DNA from: Clostridia bacterium
Lineage (GTDB): Bacteria; Bacillota; Clostridia; Oscillospirales; Acutalibacteraceae
Length of the DNA: 5,827 nt
Assembly: GCA_017552845.1 (NCBI GenBank)
Contig: JAFZOE010000176.1
Location: 1-5,827 of the forward strand
Direction: 5' to 3'
The position numbers and the translations under genes are program-made. Below are positions 1 to 5,765 of this stretch, one piece after another (position 1 is the first letter of the stretch; every line of letters begins with the position of its first letter). The notes under the pieces were generated by a model. The model was not told where the DNA came from and made no database searches. It saw only the letters and a list, made by a program, of their open reading frames with translations.

Positions 1-423
1 ATTGTCGCCGATAATAACGGGGCCGAGCACTTTCGCTCCCGAGCCTATCATAACGTTGTTGCCGATGGTCGGATGGCGTTTGCCGAGCTCCTTGCCCGTT
101 CCTCCGAGAGTAACTCCCTGGTAAATTGTGACATCATCGCCGACCTCGGCCGTTTCGCCTATGACAACGCCTGTGCCGTGGTCGATGAATACGCGTCTGC
201 CGATTTTCGCGGCGGGATGAATTTCAACCCCCGTCTTGCGCGAGGCTCTCTGGGAAATCCAGCGCGCTATGAAAAAGAATCTGTGGCGGTAAAACCAGTT
301 TGCCGTTCGGTGCATGCGTATAGCTCTGTAACCCGGATAAAGGAAGAGCACTTCAAAAAGGCTCCTCGCAGCCGGGTCCCTGCTTCGCACGCAGGCTATA
401 TCTTCTTTGAATCTTTCAAACAT
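1..423 (-). CDS. cysE: Serine O-acetyltransferase CysE, N-terminal 141 codons (3' end outside window)
   Basis: This cytoplasmic enzyme transfers acetyl from acetyl-CoA to L-serine, giving O-acetylserine, the first committed step of cysteine synthesis. The translation begins MFERFKEDIACVRSRDPAAR. A short helical N-terminus (about residues 1-62) leads into left-handed beta-helix hexapeptide repeats from about residue 66. The family signature is clear: EIHPAAKIG (67-75), FIDHGTGVVIGETAEVG (79-95) and QGVTLGGTGK (102-111). His82 aligns with the catalytic His158 of E. coli CysE, and Glu67 sits where E. coli has Asp143, a substitution I recall as common in Firmicute CysE. The short N-terminus fits the roughly 220-230 aa Gram-positive form. 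The ATG at 423-421 is supported by GGAGG at 433-429 with 5 nt spacing. The reading frame is open to the window edge. Expression is probably controlled by the Cys T-box directly upstream. A cysteinyl-tRNA synthetase or cysteine synthase gene could follow, but it is not visible. Confidence 0.97.
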   Translation of the reverse strand, partial: MFERFKEDIACVRSRDPAARSLFEVLFLYPGYRAIRMHRTANWFYRHRFFFIARWISQRASRKTGVEIHPAAKIGRRVFIDHGTGVVIGETAEVGDDVTIYQGVTLGGTGKELGKRHPTIGNNVMIGSGAKVLGPVIIGDN

Positions 424-454
424 AGTATCCTCCGTTTTACAACCGATTATTAAT

Positions 455-484
455 AAAAAACCGCCCCTGCAAACTGCAGAGGCG
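455..484 (-). terminator. T-box intrinsic terminator upstream of cysE
   Basis: A 10-bp hairpin pairs CGCCTCTGCA (484-475) with TGCAGGGGCG (471-462) across a GTT loop, containing a single G-T pair, and is followed by G and six Ts (460-455). Its 5' arm contains the 3' arm of the antiterminator (484-477), so the two structures are mutually exclusive. This is the attenuation switch of the T-box and lies 32 nt before the cysE start codon. Confidence 0.93.
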
Positions 485-682
485 ATAATCGCGGTCCCAC
501 TCCGATTTATAACTCAAAGGCTTTAACGCAGCCATACGCGCGGAAATACTCGTTTCCTTTCCTCCCGCGGGCCGCCGGGCGCACTTCACAATCCTTGGCA
601 TAAAGGACATTTCAGCATCCTGCCCTCTCTCTGATATGCCGCCGGAAGTTACTCTTCCCGACCGTTGCTTTGCTTATTGATT
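455..682 (-). promoter_or_regulatory. T-box riboswitch leader, cysteine type, controlling cysE
   Basis: The leader transcript senses uncharged tRNA and, when it binds, allows read-through into cysE. Reading the minus strand, the base of Stem I pairs GTCGGG (662-657) with CCCGGC (579-574). The specifier loop has AGAGTAA (655-649) on its 5' side and GTGAAG followed by UGC (583-581) on its 3' side; UGC is a cysteine codon and fits the downstream gene. The Stem I tip is AGGGCA (626-621) closing on UGUCCU (609-604) around a GGAUGCUGAAA loop, typical of T-boxes, with AGAGAG just before it. A GGAAA/UUUCC stem and a GGCU/AGCC hairpin follow. The antiterminator is CGGAG (504-500), bulge UGGGACC (499-493), GCG (492-490), loop AUUAU, CGC (484-482), CUCUG (481-477). 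UGG in the bulge pairs with the tRNA CCA end. The start near 682 is inferred from the promoter. The class is very secure; cysteine specificity is likely. Confidence 0.93.
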
Positions 683-688
683 TATTGC

Positions 689-717
689 ATTATAGTTTAA
701 TTTTATTAAAAAGTCAA
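689..717 (-). promoter_or_regulatory. Sigma-A-type promoter of the T-box/cysE transcript
   Basis: On the minus strand the -35 is TTGACT (717-712) and the -10 is a perfect TATAAT (694-689), separated by 17 nt of AT-rich DNA. The predicted transcription start is near 682, just before Stem I of the T-box. The -35 begins 3 nt after the rimO stop codon, so the promoter fills the whole gap between rimO and the leader. Confidence 0.9.
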
Positions 718-720
718 TAA

Positions 721-2046
721 TCAGTTTATTTCTTTGCCTATCAGATCGTAATCATTGACTCCGAGGACTTGAACTGTAACGAAATCGCCGGGATTATAAA
801 CCTTCTCGCTCGTGAATCTGATAACGCCGTCAATTTCGGGCGCGTCCATATAAGTTCTGCCCGAATAGCTGTCGGAATACGAATCATAATCATCAACAAG
901 AACTTTGTATATATTGCCCACGCGCTCCTCGTTCTTGAGCGTGACAATTTCGAGCTGATCCTGCATTATTATTTCGCCCCTGCGGACCTTGACGCTCTCA
1001 TCGACCTGATCTTCCATATCATAGGCGGGCGTGCCCTCCTGTGGTGAGAATGAGAAACAGCCGAGGCGGTCGAATTCCATCTCGTTTACAAATTCCGCAA
1101 GGTGCTCAAATTCCTCTTCCCCTTCGCCGGGGAAACCGACCATCATTGTCGTGCGGATGACCGCATCGGGCATAGCGGAGCGTATTCTTGATATAACATC
1201 GCGCAACAGGGCGGAATCGCCGTGTCTGTTCATCGCCTTTAGAATCTTGTCATCCGCGTGCTGAAGCGGAAGGTCGATATAGTGGAGTATCTTTTTCTCG
1301 CGAGCCATGACTTCAAGCAGCTCATCTGTAATCTTATCGGGGTAGCAGTAGAGCAGACGAATCCACTCGATGCCGTCAATTTTACAGATTTCCTCAAGCA
1401 GCTCGGGCAGGCGGAGTTTTCCGTATAAATCCATACCGTAGGCTGTTGTGTCCTGAGCTATGAGAATAAGTTCCTTTACTCCCGAGGCGGCAAGTTGCCT
1501 TGATTCTTCGATTAAATCGTCAAAATCAGCGCTTCTGTAATTGCCTCTGATGGAAGGAATTGCGCAGTAGGCGCAGCGGTTTGAGCAGCCGTCCGCAATT
1601 TTGAGATAAGCCCAGTATTCGGGGGTTGTCAGCAGGCGCTCTCCGATGAGAGGAAGATTGTATTTTGAAGCGAGGTCGCAGACTCTCTCGCCTTTGAGAA
1701 CTCTCTCTATTATATTATCAATGCGCCCGATTGCTCCGATACCTGCCACTGCGTCAACCTCGGGCATCTCGGTAAATATCTCCTCTTTATAGACCTCGCT
1801 CAGGCAGCCTGTGACTATGATTTTGCCGACAAGTCCCTCTTCTTTGAGCTGGGCCATTTCGAGAATATTGTCAATTGCCTCCTGCTTCGCCACGTCAATA
1901 AATCCGCAGGTGTTGATAATGACCGCGTCAACGCCGTCATAGCAGTCTGCAATTTCATAATGATTTCTGTCGAGAGTTGCAAGCATACGCTCCGCATCAA
2001 CCTGATTTTTGGGGCAGCCTAGTGAGATTATTCCTACTTTAGTCAT
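721..2046 (-). CDS. rimO: Ribosomal protein S12 methylthiotransferase RimO (radical SAM)
   Basis: RimO adds a methylthio group to the beta carbon of a conserved aspartate in ribosomal protein S12, using two iron-sulfur clusters and S-adenosylmethionine. The 441 aa match the family length. The N-terminal methylthiotransferase domain has SLGCPKNQVDAE (8-19) with Cys11, plus Cys47 (NTCGF) and Cys81 (TGCLSE) as cluster ligands. The radical SAM domain has the CxxxCxxC motif at Cys154, Cys158 and Cys161 (DGCSNRCAYC), and the family block IDLPLQHADDKILKAMNR at 257-274. The C-terminal TRAM domain (about 374-441) contains GRTYMDAPEIDG (396-407), which separates RimO from the tRNA-modifying relative MiaB. 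The ATG at 2046-2044 lies inside the end of recX, with GGAGG at 2060-2056 and 9 nt spacing, so it has its own ribosome binding site. It is the last gene of the recA-recX-rimO run, with no obvious terminator of its own. Confidence 0.97.
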   Translation of the reverse strand: MTKVGIISLGCPKNQVDAERMLATLDRNHYEIADCYDGVDAVIINTCGFIDVAKQEAIDNILEMAQLKEEGLVGKIIVTGCLSEVYKEEIFTEMPEVDAVAGIGAIGRIDNIIERVLKGERVCDLASKYNLPLIGERLLTTPEYWAYLKIADGCSNRCAYCAIPSIRGNYRSADFDDLIEESRQLAASGVKELILIAQDTTAYGMDLYGKLRLPELLEEICKIDGIEWIRLLYCYPDKITDELLEVMAREKKILHYIDLPLQHADDKILKAMNRHGDSALLRDVISRIRSAMPDAVIRTTMMVGFPGEGEEEFEHLAEFVNEMEFDRLGCFSFSPQEGTPAYDMEDQVDESVKVRRGEIIMQDQLEIVTLKNEERVGNIYKVLVDDYDSYSDSYSGRTYMDAPEIDGVIRFTSEKVYNPGDFVTVQVLGVNDYDLIGKEIN

Positions 2047-2668
2047 CGAATTGCGCCTCCGTGTCGTTCAGTTCTTCGCTCAATGCCGATTTGATTTCGC
2101 TCCAGGGATAGCCGAGCCGTCTGAGAGCGGCAATAATTTTCTGCATTCCCTTTTCGTCGCCGAGATATCTTGTGTATTTCTTCTGAATCAGCGCCCGTAT
2201 TTCGGCAACGGGGTCAACTTCAAGCTCTTCAAGTGTCTCCTCGATTATTTCCGCTGAAATACCTTTTCTGAAAAGCTCGGATTTTATCCCTGCCCGGCTC
2301 ATGTGCTTTGTTCTGATAAGGCGGTCTGCGGTGTTTTCGGCATAGCGCTTATCGTTAATATAGCCGTATTCCTCCATCGTGTCAAGGGCATTGTTGACAT
2401 ATTCCGCCTTATGCCCTTTTCGCAGGAGCTTCTGATACAGATCGCGGCGGCTGTTATCGCCGTAGGATAAAACCCTCAGTCCCGAGATAAATGCATATCT
2501 CGAGCCGATTTCAGTCATGAATTTTTCACACTCTTCCTCGCCGGTGATTTCGCTCATGCGGCAATACGGGGTAAGAAACCAGTATTCCGCATCCACCGTG
2601 AATTTATACTCGCCGTCGATTGAGATGTGAATTTTATTCTGCTTTCCGTGGGTGAAGGAAATTTTCAT
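2039..2668 (-). CDS. recX: Regulatory protein RecX
   Basis: RecX binds RecA filaments and modulates, usually limits, their extension and activity in the cytoplasm. The 209 aa comprise a Firmicute-style N-terminal extension of about 60 residues rich in predicted beta strand (MKISFTHGKQNKIHISIDGE), then tandem three-helix repeats. The core RecX pattern is visible at about 64-136: LRVLSYGDNSRRDLYQKLLR, then EEYGYINDKRYAEN (99-112), then IKSELFRKGIS (128-138). A further repeat covers about 153-200. The start codon shares one base with the recA stop (TAATG, 2670-2666). No strong Shine-Dalgarno lies just upstream (the bases read GACGAAGACGAA), so translation probably depends on termination-reinitiation from recA, which would keep RecX well below RecA. 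The sequence itself is divergent, as is usual for RecX, but position directly after recA makes the call firm. Confidence 0.93.
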   Translation of the reverse strand: MKISFTHGKQNKIHISIDGEYKFTVDAEYWFLTPYCRMSEITGEEECEKFMTEIGSRYAFISGLRVLSYGDNSRRDLYQKLLRKGHKAEYVNNALDTMEEYGYINDKRYAENTADRLIRTKHMSRAGIKSELFRKGISAEIIEETLEELEVDPVAEIRALIQKKYTRYLGDEKGMQKIIAALRRLGYPWSEIKSALSEELNDTEAQFDD

Positions 2669-3774
2669 TATTCGTCTTCGTCAACGACTATGTCGAGCTT
2701 CGCTCTCGCGCCGGCCTTGCTGGTCGGAACCTGCGGGGCGGGGACTTCCGCTTCCTTCTTATCGGTGGGATTGTTTCTCTCCTCGATTTCAGCCTTGATG
2801 GCATCGTTGATTTTTGCTTCGATTTCGGCGGCAAGTTCCTTGTTGGATGAGAGAAGATCCTTGACCGCCTCTCTGCCCTGTCCTATCTTGGCGTCGCCGT
2901 AGGAGAACCAGGAGCCGCTCTTCTTGACTATATTATACTTGACGCCGAGATCGACGATTTCGCCGACCTTGGAGATTCCCTTACCGTAGAGAATGTCAAA
3001 TTCTGCCTCTCTGAACGGAGGAGCGACTTTGTTCTTGACTATCTTCGCGCGGGTTCTGTTGCCGACGATTTCGCCGCCGGTCTGCTTGATCGCCTCGATT
3101 TTACGAACGTCGATACGCATGCTGGCGTAGAATTTGAGAGCTCTGCCGCCGGTCGTAACCTCGGGGCTGCCGTAGATAACGCCGACCTTCTCGCGAAGCT
3201 GGTTGATGAAGATAATAAGGGTATTTGATTTTGCGATTGCGCCCGCAAGCTTTCTCATCGCCTGAGACATAAGACGCGCGTGCTGGCCGACATGGGAATC
3301 GCCCATTTCGCCCTCAATTTCAGAGCGGGGGACAAGAGCGGCGACCGAGTCGACTACCATAACATCGATAGCGCCCGAGCGGGCGAGAGTTTCTGCGATT
3401 TCAAGCGCCTGCTCGCCGTCGTCCGGCTGAGTAACTATAAGGGAATCAATATCCACGCCGAGATTCTTTGCGTAAACGGGATCAAGTGCGTGCTCGGCGT
3501 CAATGAACGCCGCTTCGCCGCCTGCTCTCTGCGCCTCTGCTATGACCGTGAGGGCGAGAGTGGTTTTACCGGATGACTCGGGGCCGTAGATTTCGATGAT
3601 TCTGCCTCTGGGCATTCCGCCGATGCCGGTTGCGACATCGAGGGAAATCGAGCCGGTCGAGATGGCCTCTACGTTGAGACCGCTTGACTGGCCCAGACGC
3701 ATAATCGAGCCTTTGCCGTATGCTTTTTCGATCTTTTCAAGAGCTGTTTCCAATGCTTTTTGCTTATCTGCCAT
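2668..3774 (-). CDS. recA: Recombinase RecA
   Basis: RecA forms ATP-dependent filaments on single-stranded DNA, catalyses strand exchange, and activates LexA self-cleavage in the SOS response. I set the start at the ATG at 3774 (MADKQKALETALEKIEKAYG; 368 aa). GGAGGT at 3787-3782 sits 7 nt before it, and the in-frame TTG at 3789, which would add MEVTN, overlaps that ribosome binding site and is unlikely. Visible features are Walker A GPESSGKT (64-71), the catalytic glutamate in DAEHALDP (Glu94), Walker B VMVVD (138-142), loop L1 around EGEMGDSHVG (154-163), and the switch/L2 region starting FINQLREKVG (189-198). The C-terminus is proline-rich and then acidic, ending VVDEDE, as in many RecA proteins. 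It heads the recA-recX-rimO run and is divergent from rpmB. No intein, truncation or missing motif is seen. Confidence 0.99.
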   Translation of the reverse strand: MADKQKALETALEKIEKAYGKGSIMRLGQSSGLNVEAISTGSISLDVATGIGGMPRGRIIEIYGPESSGKTTLALTVIAEAQRAGGEAAFIDAEHALDPVYAKNLGVDIDSLIVTQPDDGEQALEIAETLARSGAIDVMVVDSVAALVPRSEIEGEMGDSHVGQHARLMSQAMRKLAGAIAKSNTLIIFINQLREKVGVIYGSPEVTTGGRALKFYASMRIDVRKIEAIKQTGGEIVGNRTRAKIVKNKVAPPFREAEFDILYGKGISKVGEIVDLGVKYNIVKKSGSWFSYGDAKIGQGREAVKDLLSSNKELAAEIEAKINDAIKAEIEERNNPTDKKEAEVPAPQVPTSKAGARAKLDIVVDEDE

Positions 3775-3781
3775 ATTTGTG

Positions 3782-3787
3782 ACCTCC
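3782..3787 (-). promoter_or_regulatory. recA ribosome binding site (decides the start)
   Basis: GGAGGT on the minus strand lies 7 nt before the ATG at 3774. It overlaps an upstream in-frame TTG at 3789-3787, arguing against that longer start. Confidence 0.9.
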
Positions 3788-3790
3788 AAA

Positions 3791-3829
3791 TATTATTTCT
3801 GCTATTAAAATACCACTATTATTTCTGCT
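3791..3829. repeat. 13-bp direct repeat bracketing the recA -10 element
   Basis: TATTATTTCTGCT occurs exactly twice on the plus strand, at 3791-3803 and 3817-3829, a 26-bp period. In the recA direction it reads AGCAGAAATAATA. One copy fills most of the spacer between -35 and -10; the other lies just after the -10, over the expected transcription start. Spacing of about 2.5 helical turns puts the copies on roughly opposite faces. It could be an operator or a small local duplication; no protein is identified. Confidence 0.6.
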
Positions 3830-3835
3830 TGTCAA
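3807..3835 (-). promoter_or_regulatory. Predicted recA promoter
   Basis: On the minus strand a perfect -35 TTGACA (3835-3830) is followed after 17 nt by TATTTT (3812-3807), a 4/6 match to the -10 consensus. The start point would be near 3800, giving a leader of about 25 nt before the recA ATG. No GAAC-N4-GTTC or closely related LexA operator is seen on or near it. The rest of the gap, 3836-3962, is A/T-rich without another convincing element. Confidence 0.7.
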
Positions 3836-3962
3836 GAGGAAATTTGAAAAAATATCAAAAAAATTGAAAATTTCAAGAGAAATACTCACATTTTTCAGAA
3901 CCAATTCAATTATTTACGATAATTATAAGAAAAATATATTTTAAGGTAATATAAAAAAATAC

Positions 3963-3991
3963 TTGCATTTTTTAAAAAAATCTGTTAATAT
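3963..3991 (+). promoter_or_regulatory. Predicted rpmB promoter
   Basis: TTGCAT (3963-3968) and TAATAT (3986-3991) are separated by 17 nt. A-rich DNA directly upstream (from about 3950) resembles an UP element, as expected for a ribosomal protein gene. TATATT at 3989 is an alternative -10 but would need a 20-nt spacer. The start point would be about 3998, leaving a leader of about 27 nt. Confidence 0.65.
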
Positions 3992-4024
3992 ATTGCTCGT
4001 TACTGACAAAAGGAGGTGCGACAC

Positions 4025-4213
4025 ATGGCAAAATGTGAATTCTGCGGTAAGGACGTGTCCTTCGGCATTAAGGTTTCCCATTCACACAGACGTTCAAACA
4101 GAACATGGAAACCCAACGTTAAAAGAGTCAAGGCCGTTGTAAACGGAACTCCCAAGAGAGTTTATGCTTGCACCCGCTGCCTTCGCTCCGGTAAGGTTAC
4201 AAGAGCCGTCTGA
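4025..4213 (+). CDS. rpmB: 50S ribosomal protein L28 (bL28), four-cysteine form
   Basis: bL28 is a small structural protein of the large ribosomal subunit. The 62-aa product starts MAKCEFCGKDVSFGIKVSHS and contains the family block of histidines and arginines (SHSHRRSNRTWKPN, 18-31) and the VNGTPKRVYACTRCLRSGKV region (39-58). Cys4/Cys7 and Cys49/Cys52 form two CxxC pairs, so this is the zinc-binding C+ paralogue type; the zinc-free type lacks these cysteines. The ATG at 4025 is preferred over a GTG at 4016, because AGGAGG at 4011-4016 is a near-perfect ribosome binding site 8 nt before the ATG and overlaps the GTG. It appears monocistronic, with its own promoter upstream and a strong hairpin 28 bp after the stop codon. 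It is divergent from recA and convergent with the leucine-rich repeat gene. Confidence 0.98.
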   Translation: MAKCEFCGKDVSFGIKVSHSHRRSNRTWKPNVKRVKAVVNGTPKRVYACTRCLRSGKVTRAV

Positions 4214-4241
4214 GTTAATTAAATGCACAAAAGCGCAAATA

Positions 4242-4286
4242 TGCCCGCAGGGATTATTCCCTGCGGGCTTTGCCTTGTTTATTTTT
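4242..4286 (+). terminator. Intrinsic terminator after rpmB, probably bidirectional
   Basis: A 10-bp perfect GC-rich stem pairs GCCCGCAGGG (4242-4251) with CCCTGCGGGC (4259-4268) around a 7-nt loop, followed on the plus strand by a broken T-tract running to 4286. On the minus strand the same hairpin lies 10 bp after the leucine-rich repeat gene's stop and is followed by ATATTTGCGCTTTTG, a weaker U-tract. It therefore probably ends both convergent transcripts, more efficiently on the plus strand. Confidence 0.8.
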
Positions 4287-5385
4287 CTCTCGTTGCTCCG
4301 TAATTTATATCAACCGTTTTCTTGAAAAGCTTCCAGTCGTATTTCGGAGCCCACTGATCGCCGGTATCGACCTTATCTTTGAAGGCGTCCTTATCGAGCG
4401 CGACATTTATTGCCGAAACGCCCTTGAGCTCGCCGTCCTGCTTATAGACGGTGTCCCAGAAAGCGTGGTGGCCGATATAGGTGACGCTGTCGGGAATAAA
4501 TAGATAACTGAGTCCCTGACAGTAGCTGAAAGCATCGGACCCGATATATTTAATTCCCTCGGGCAGCGAGCGGTATTCTCCGCCCTTGCCGTAGGTATTG
4601 ATTTCGGCAAGATCCCAGCATTTGAAGAAGGCGAGAGTCTCGACCGTCTCAATTCCCTCGGGCATATTGACTACGCAGAGATTTGCGTAGTTGAAGGCGA
4701 GCTTGCCGATTTTGGTCACGGTTTCGGGAATGGTATAGGTCTGCACCTTTTCTCTGTATACTTTATATTCCTCCGCCCGCTTCTCGTCATCCTTAGGAAT
4801 TTCTTCTTTGTATCCTGCTTTCTCCCTGAGATAAGCGTCGTGGTCGATCGGGTAGCAGATGACTTCGGTCTTATCCTTATTATATAATACGCCGTCTATA
4901 TCGCAGAAATTCTTATTCGCTTCGTCAACATGGATATTTTGCAGATTCCAGACGGAATAAATCGATTTGCCGTCGATGGTTTCAATATCCTTGCCGATGT
5001 TGATTGTAAGAAGCTTTTCGTCGCAGTTGAAGGCGTATTCGTGAATTGCTTTGATCGGCTTTGATTTATCGCCGTCAACATAATCTATGGTGATTTCGGT
5101 TGTCTCACCGGGATTGCTGAATTTTATCAGCTCATAGCCGCCGTTGTATTCCTCATATTTATAGGTTTCACTGTGGACGGCTCTGACCGAGAAATAAATC
5201 GAAAGACCGATTGCGATAACAAGCAGTATAATCGTGCCGATTTTTTTCGCTTTCTCGTTTTTGACAGGCTTGCCGACCGAGGGAGCCTGCAGACCTTCAA
5301 TATGATAGGTCCATATTTCATCGGCGGGGATGTCAAGCTTTATCTCCTCGTTGGGATTTGCGATTTTCTTTTCCTTTTTGCTCAT
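4279..5385 (-). CDS. Membrane-anchored leucine-rich repeat (BspA/LRR_5-like) protein
   Basis: This is a 368-aa protein of unknown specific function. An N-terminal hydrophilic stretch (1-48, lysine-rich just before the membrane) leads to one predicted transmembrane helix at about 49-70 (IGTIILLVIAIGLSIYFSV), with no cleavable signal peptide. Positive-inside topology puts residues after about 71 outside the cell. The outer part carries LRR_5/BspA-like units: PIKAIHEYAFNCDEKLLTI (110-128), FCDIDGVLYNKDKTEVICYP (160-179), IPETVTKIGKLAFNY (219-233), MPEGIETVETLAFFKC (241-256), LPEGIKYIGSDAFSYC (274-289) and IPDSVTYIGHHAFWDT (297-312). A highly charged segment at about 184-214 interrupts the repeats. 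The start overlaps the stop of the upstream transporter (ATGA, 5385-5382), and GGAGGTG at 5397-5391 lies inside that gene, so the two are coupled. Such folds usually bind proteins or surfaces; a role as transporter partner is only inference from position. Confidence 0.88.
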   Translation of the reverse strand: MSKKEKKIANPNEEIKLDIPADEIWTYHIEGLQAPSVGKPVKNEKAKKIGTIILLVIAIGLSIYFSVRAVHSETYKYEEYNGGYELIKFSNPGETTEITIDYVDGDKSKPIKAIHEYAFNCDEKLLTINIGKDIETIDGKSIYSVWNLQNIHVDEANKNFCDIDGVLYNKDKTEVICYPIDHDAYLREKAGYKEEIPKDDEKRAEEYKVYREKVQTYTIPETVTKIGKLAFNYANLCVVNMPEGIETVETLAFFKCWDLAEINTYGKGGEYRSLPEGIKYIGSDAFSYCQGLSYLFIPDSVTYIGHHAFWDTVYKQDGELKGVSAINVALDKDAFKDKVDTGDQWAPKYDWKLFKKTVDINYGATREK

Positions 5386-5765
5386 GACATCACCTCCGCT
5401 TCCTCGGGTATTTCATCCGGTTTGGGTGATTCGGGCGGAGTGTCGCCGCCTTCGGGGTTATCCTCGCCTTTGGTTACTTCCTCGCGCCGCTTGAGCACTT
5501 CTATAACTTTCTTGACCTTGACATCGTCGTAGTCCCAGAAGAGATACGGGATAGTCATAAGCAGGTAACCTATAACATCTATTATAATAGGTATAACTAT
5601 TATCTTTATTCTCGATTCATCTATGAAAAGAACATCCCAGTTGCTGTTGAAGCCGTATTTAAGAAGCAGCAGGGGAATAATCAAGCCGACAAACGAGGTT
5701 ATCGGGCCGGTGAACCAGCCGAATACGCCCGAGAAGCTCTCAAGACGCTCGCCCGAAAGATACAT
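5382..5765 (-). CDS. C-terminal part of an MFS/GPH-type (sugar:cation symporter) transporter
   Basis: The 127 codons from the ATG at 5765 read as the end of a transporter, not a complete protein. MYLSGERLESFSGVFGWFTG resembles the loop between helices 10 and 11 of GPH symporters; MelB has a charged KLHVRCES stretch followed by a helix at the same place. Predicted transmembrane helices are at about 17-37 and 54-76, matching helices 11 and 12. A basic segment (VKKVIEVLKRREE, 84-96) follows, as after the last helix in MelB. The tail 97-127 is acidic and proline-rich (GEDNPEGGDTPPESPKPDEI) and is longer than expected. No good ribosome binding site precedes the ATG, and the upstream codons VYQ in the same frame continue the family pattern, so the ATG is probably an internal methionine. 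An in-frame TAG at 5795-5793 and the adjacent reading frame point to a frameshift. The substrate cannot be told from this part. Confidence 0.7.
   Translation of the reverse strand: MYLSGERLESFSGVFGWFTGPITSFVGLIIPLLLLKYGFNSNWDVLFIDESRIKIIVIPIIIDVIGYLLMTIPYLFWDYDDVKVKKVIEVLKRREEVTKGEDNPEGGDTPPESPKPDEIPEEAEVMS
5391..5397 (-). promoter_or_regulatory. Ribosome binding site of the LRR gene, inside the transporter gene
   Basis: GGAGGTG (5397-5391, minus strand) is embedded in the last codons of the transporter, 5 nt before the LRR ATG at 5385 (7 nt counted from GGAGG). With the ATGA stop/start overlap it gives both independent initiation and coupling. Confidence 0.85.

Noticed and set aside
73..453. 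Plus-strand open frame of 126 codons opposite cysE and running into its leader
   Set aside because: It is the antisense shadow of cysE and covers its ribosome binding site; it has no ribosome binding site of its own and no family resemblance.
769..1264. Two plus-strand open frames opposite rimO
   Set aside because: Both lie within the well-conserved rimO coding sequence, lack start signals, and translate to low-complexity serine/isoleucine-rich peptides typical of antisense frames.
3775..3789. Longer recA start at an in-frame TTG (adds MEVTN)
   Set aside because: The TTG overlaps the GGAGGT that serves the ATG at 3774, and MADKQKALE is the usual RecA N-terminus.
3280..3808. Plus-strand open frames opposite the recA N-terminal half and promoter
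   Set aside because: They mirror recA codon structure, have no ribosome binding site, and one runs through the recA promoter.
3839..3877. GAAATTT ... AAATTTC inverted repeat upstream of recA
   Set aside because: Seven A/T-dominated bases separated by over 20 nt in DNA that is mostly A and T; no stable structure or T-tract goes with it.
3898..3907. GAACCAATTC, looking like a degenerate LexA half-site pair between recA and rpmB
   Set aside because: The right half is TTC with a 3-nt gap instead of GTTC after 4 nt, and it lies over 60 bp upstream of the recA -35; chance in AT-rich DNA is more likely.
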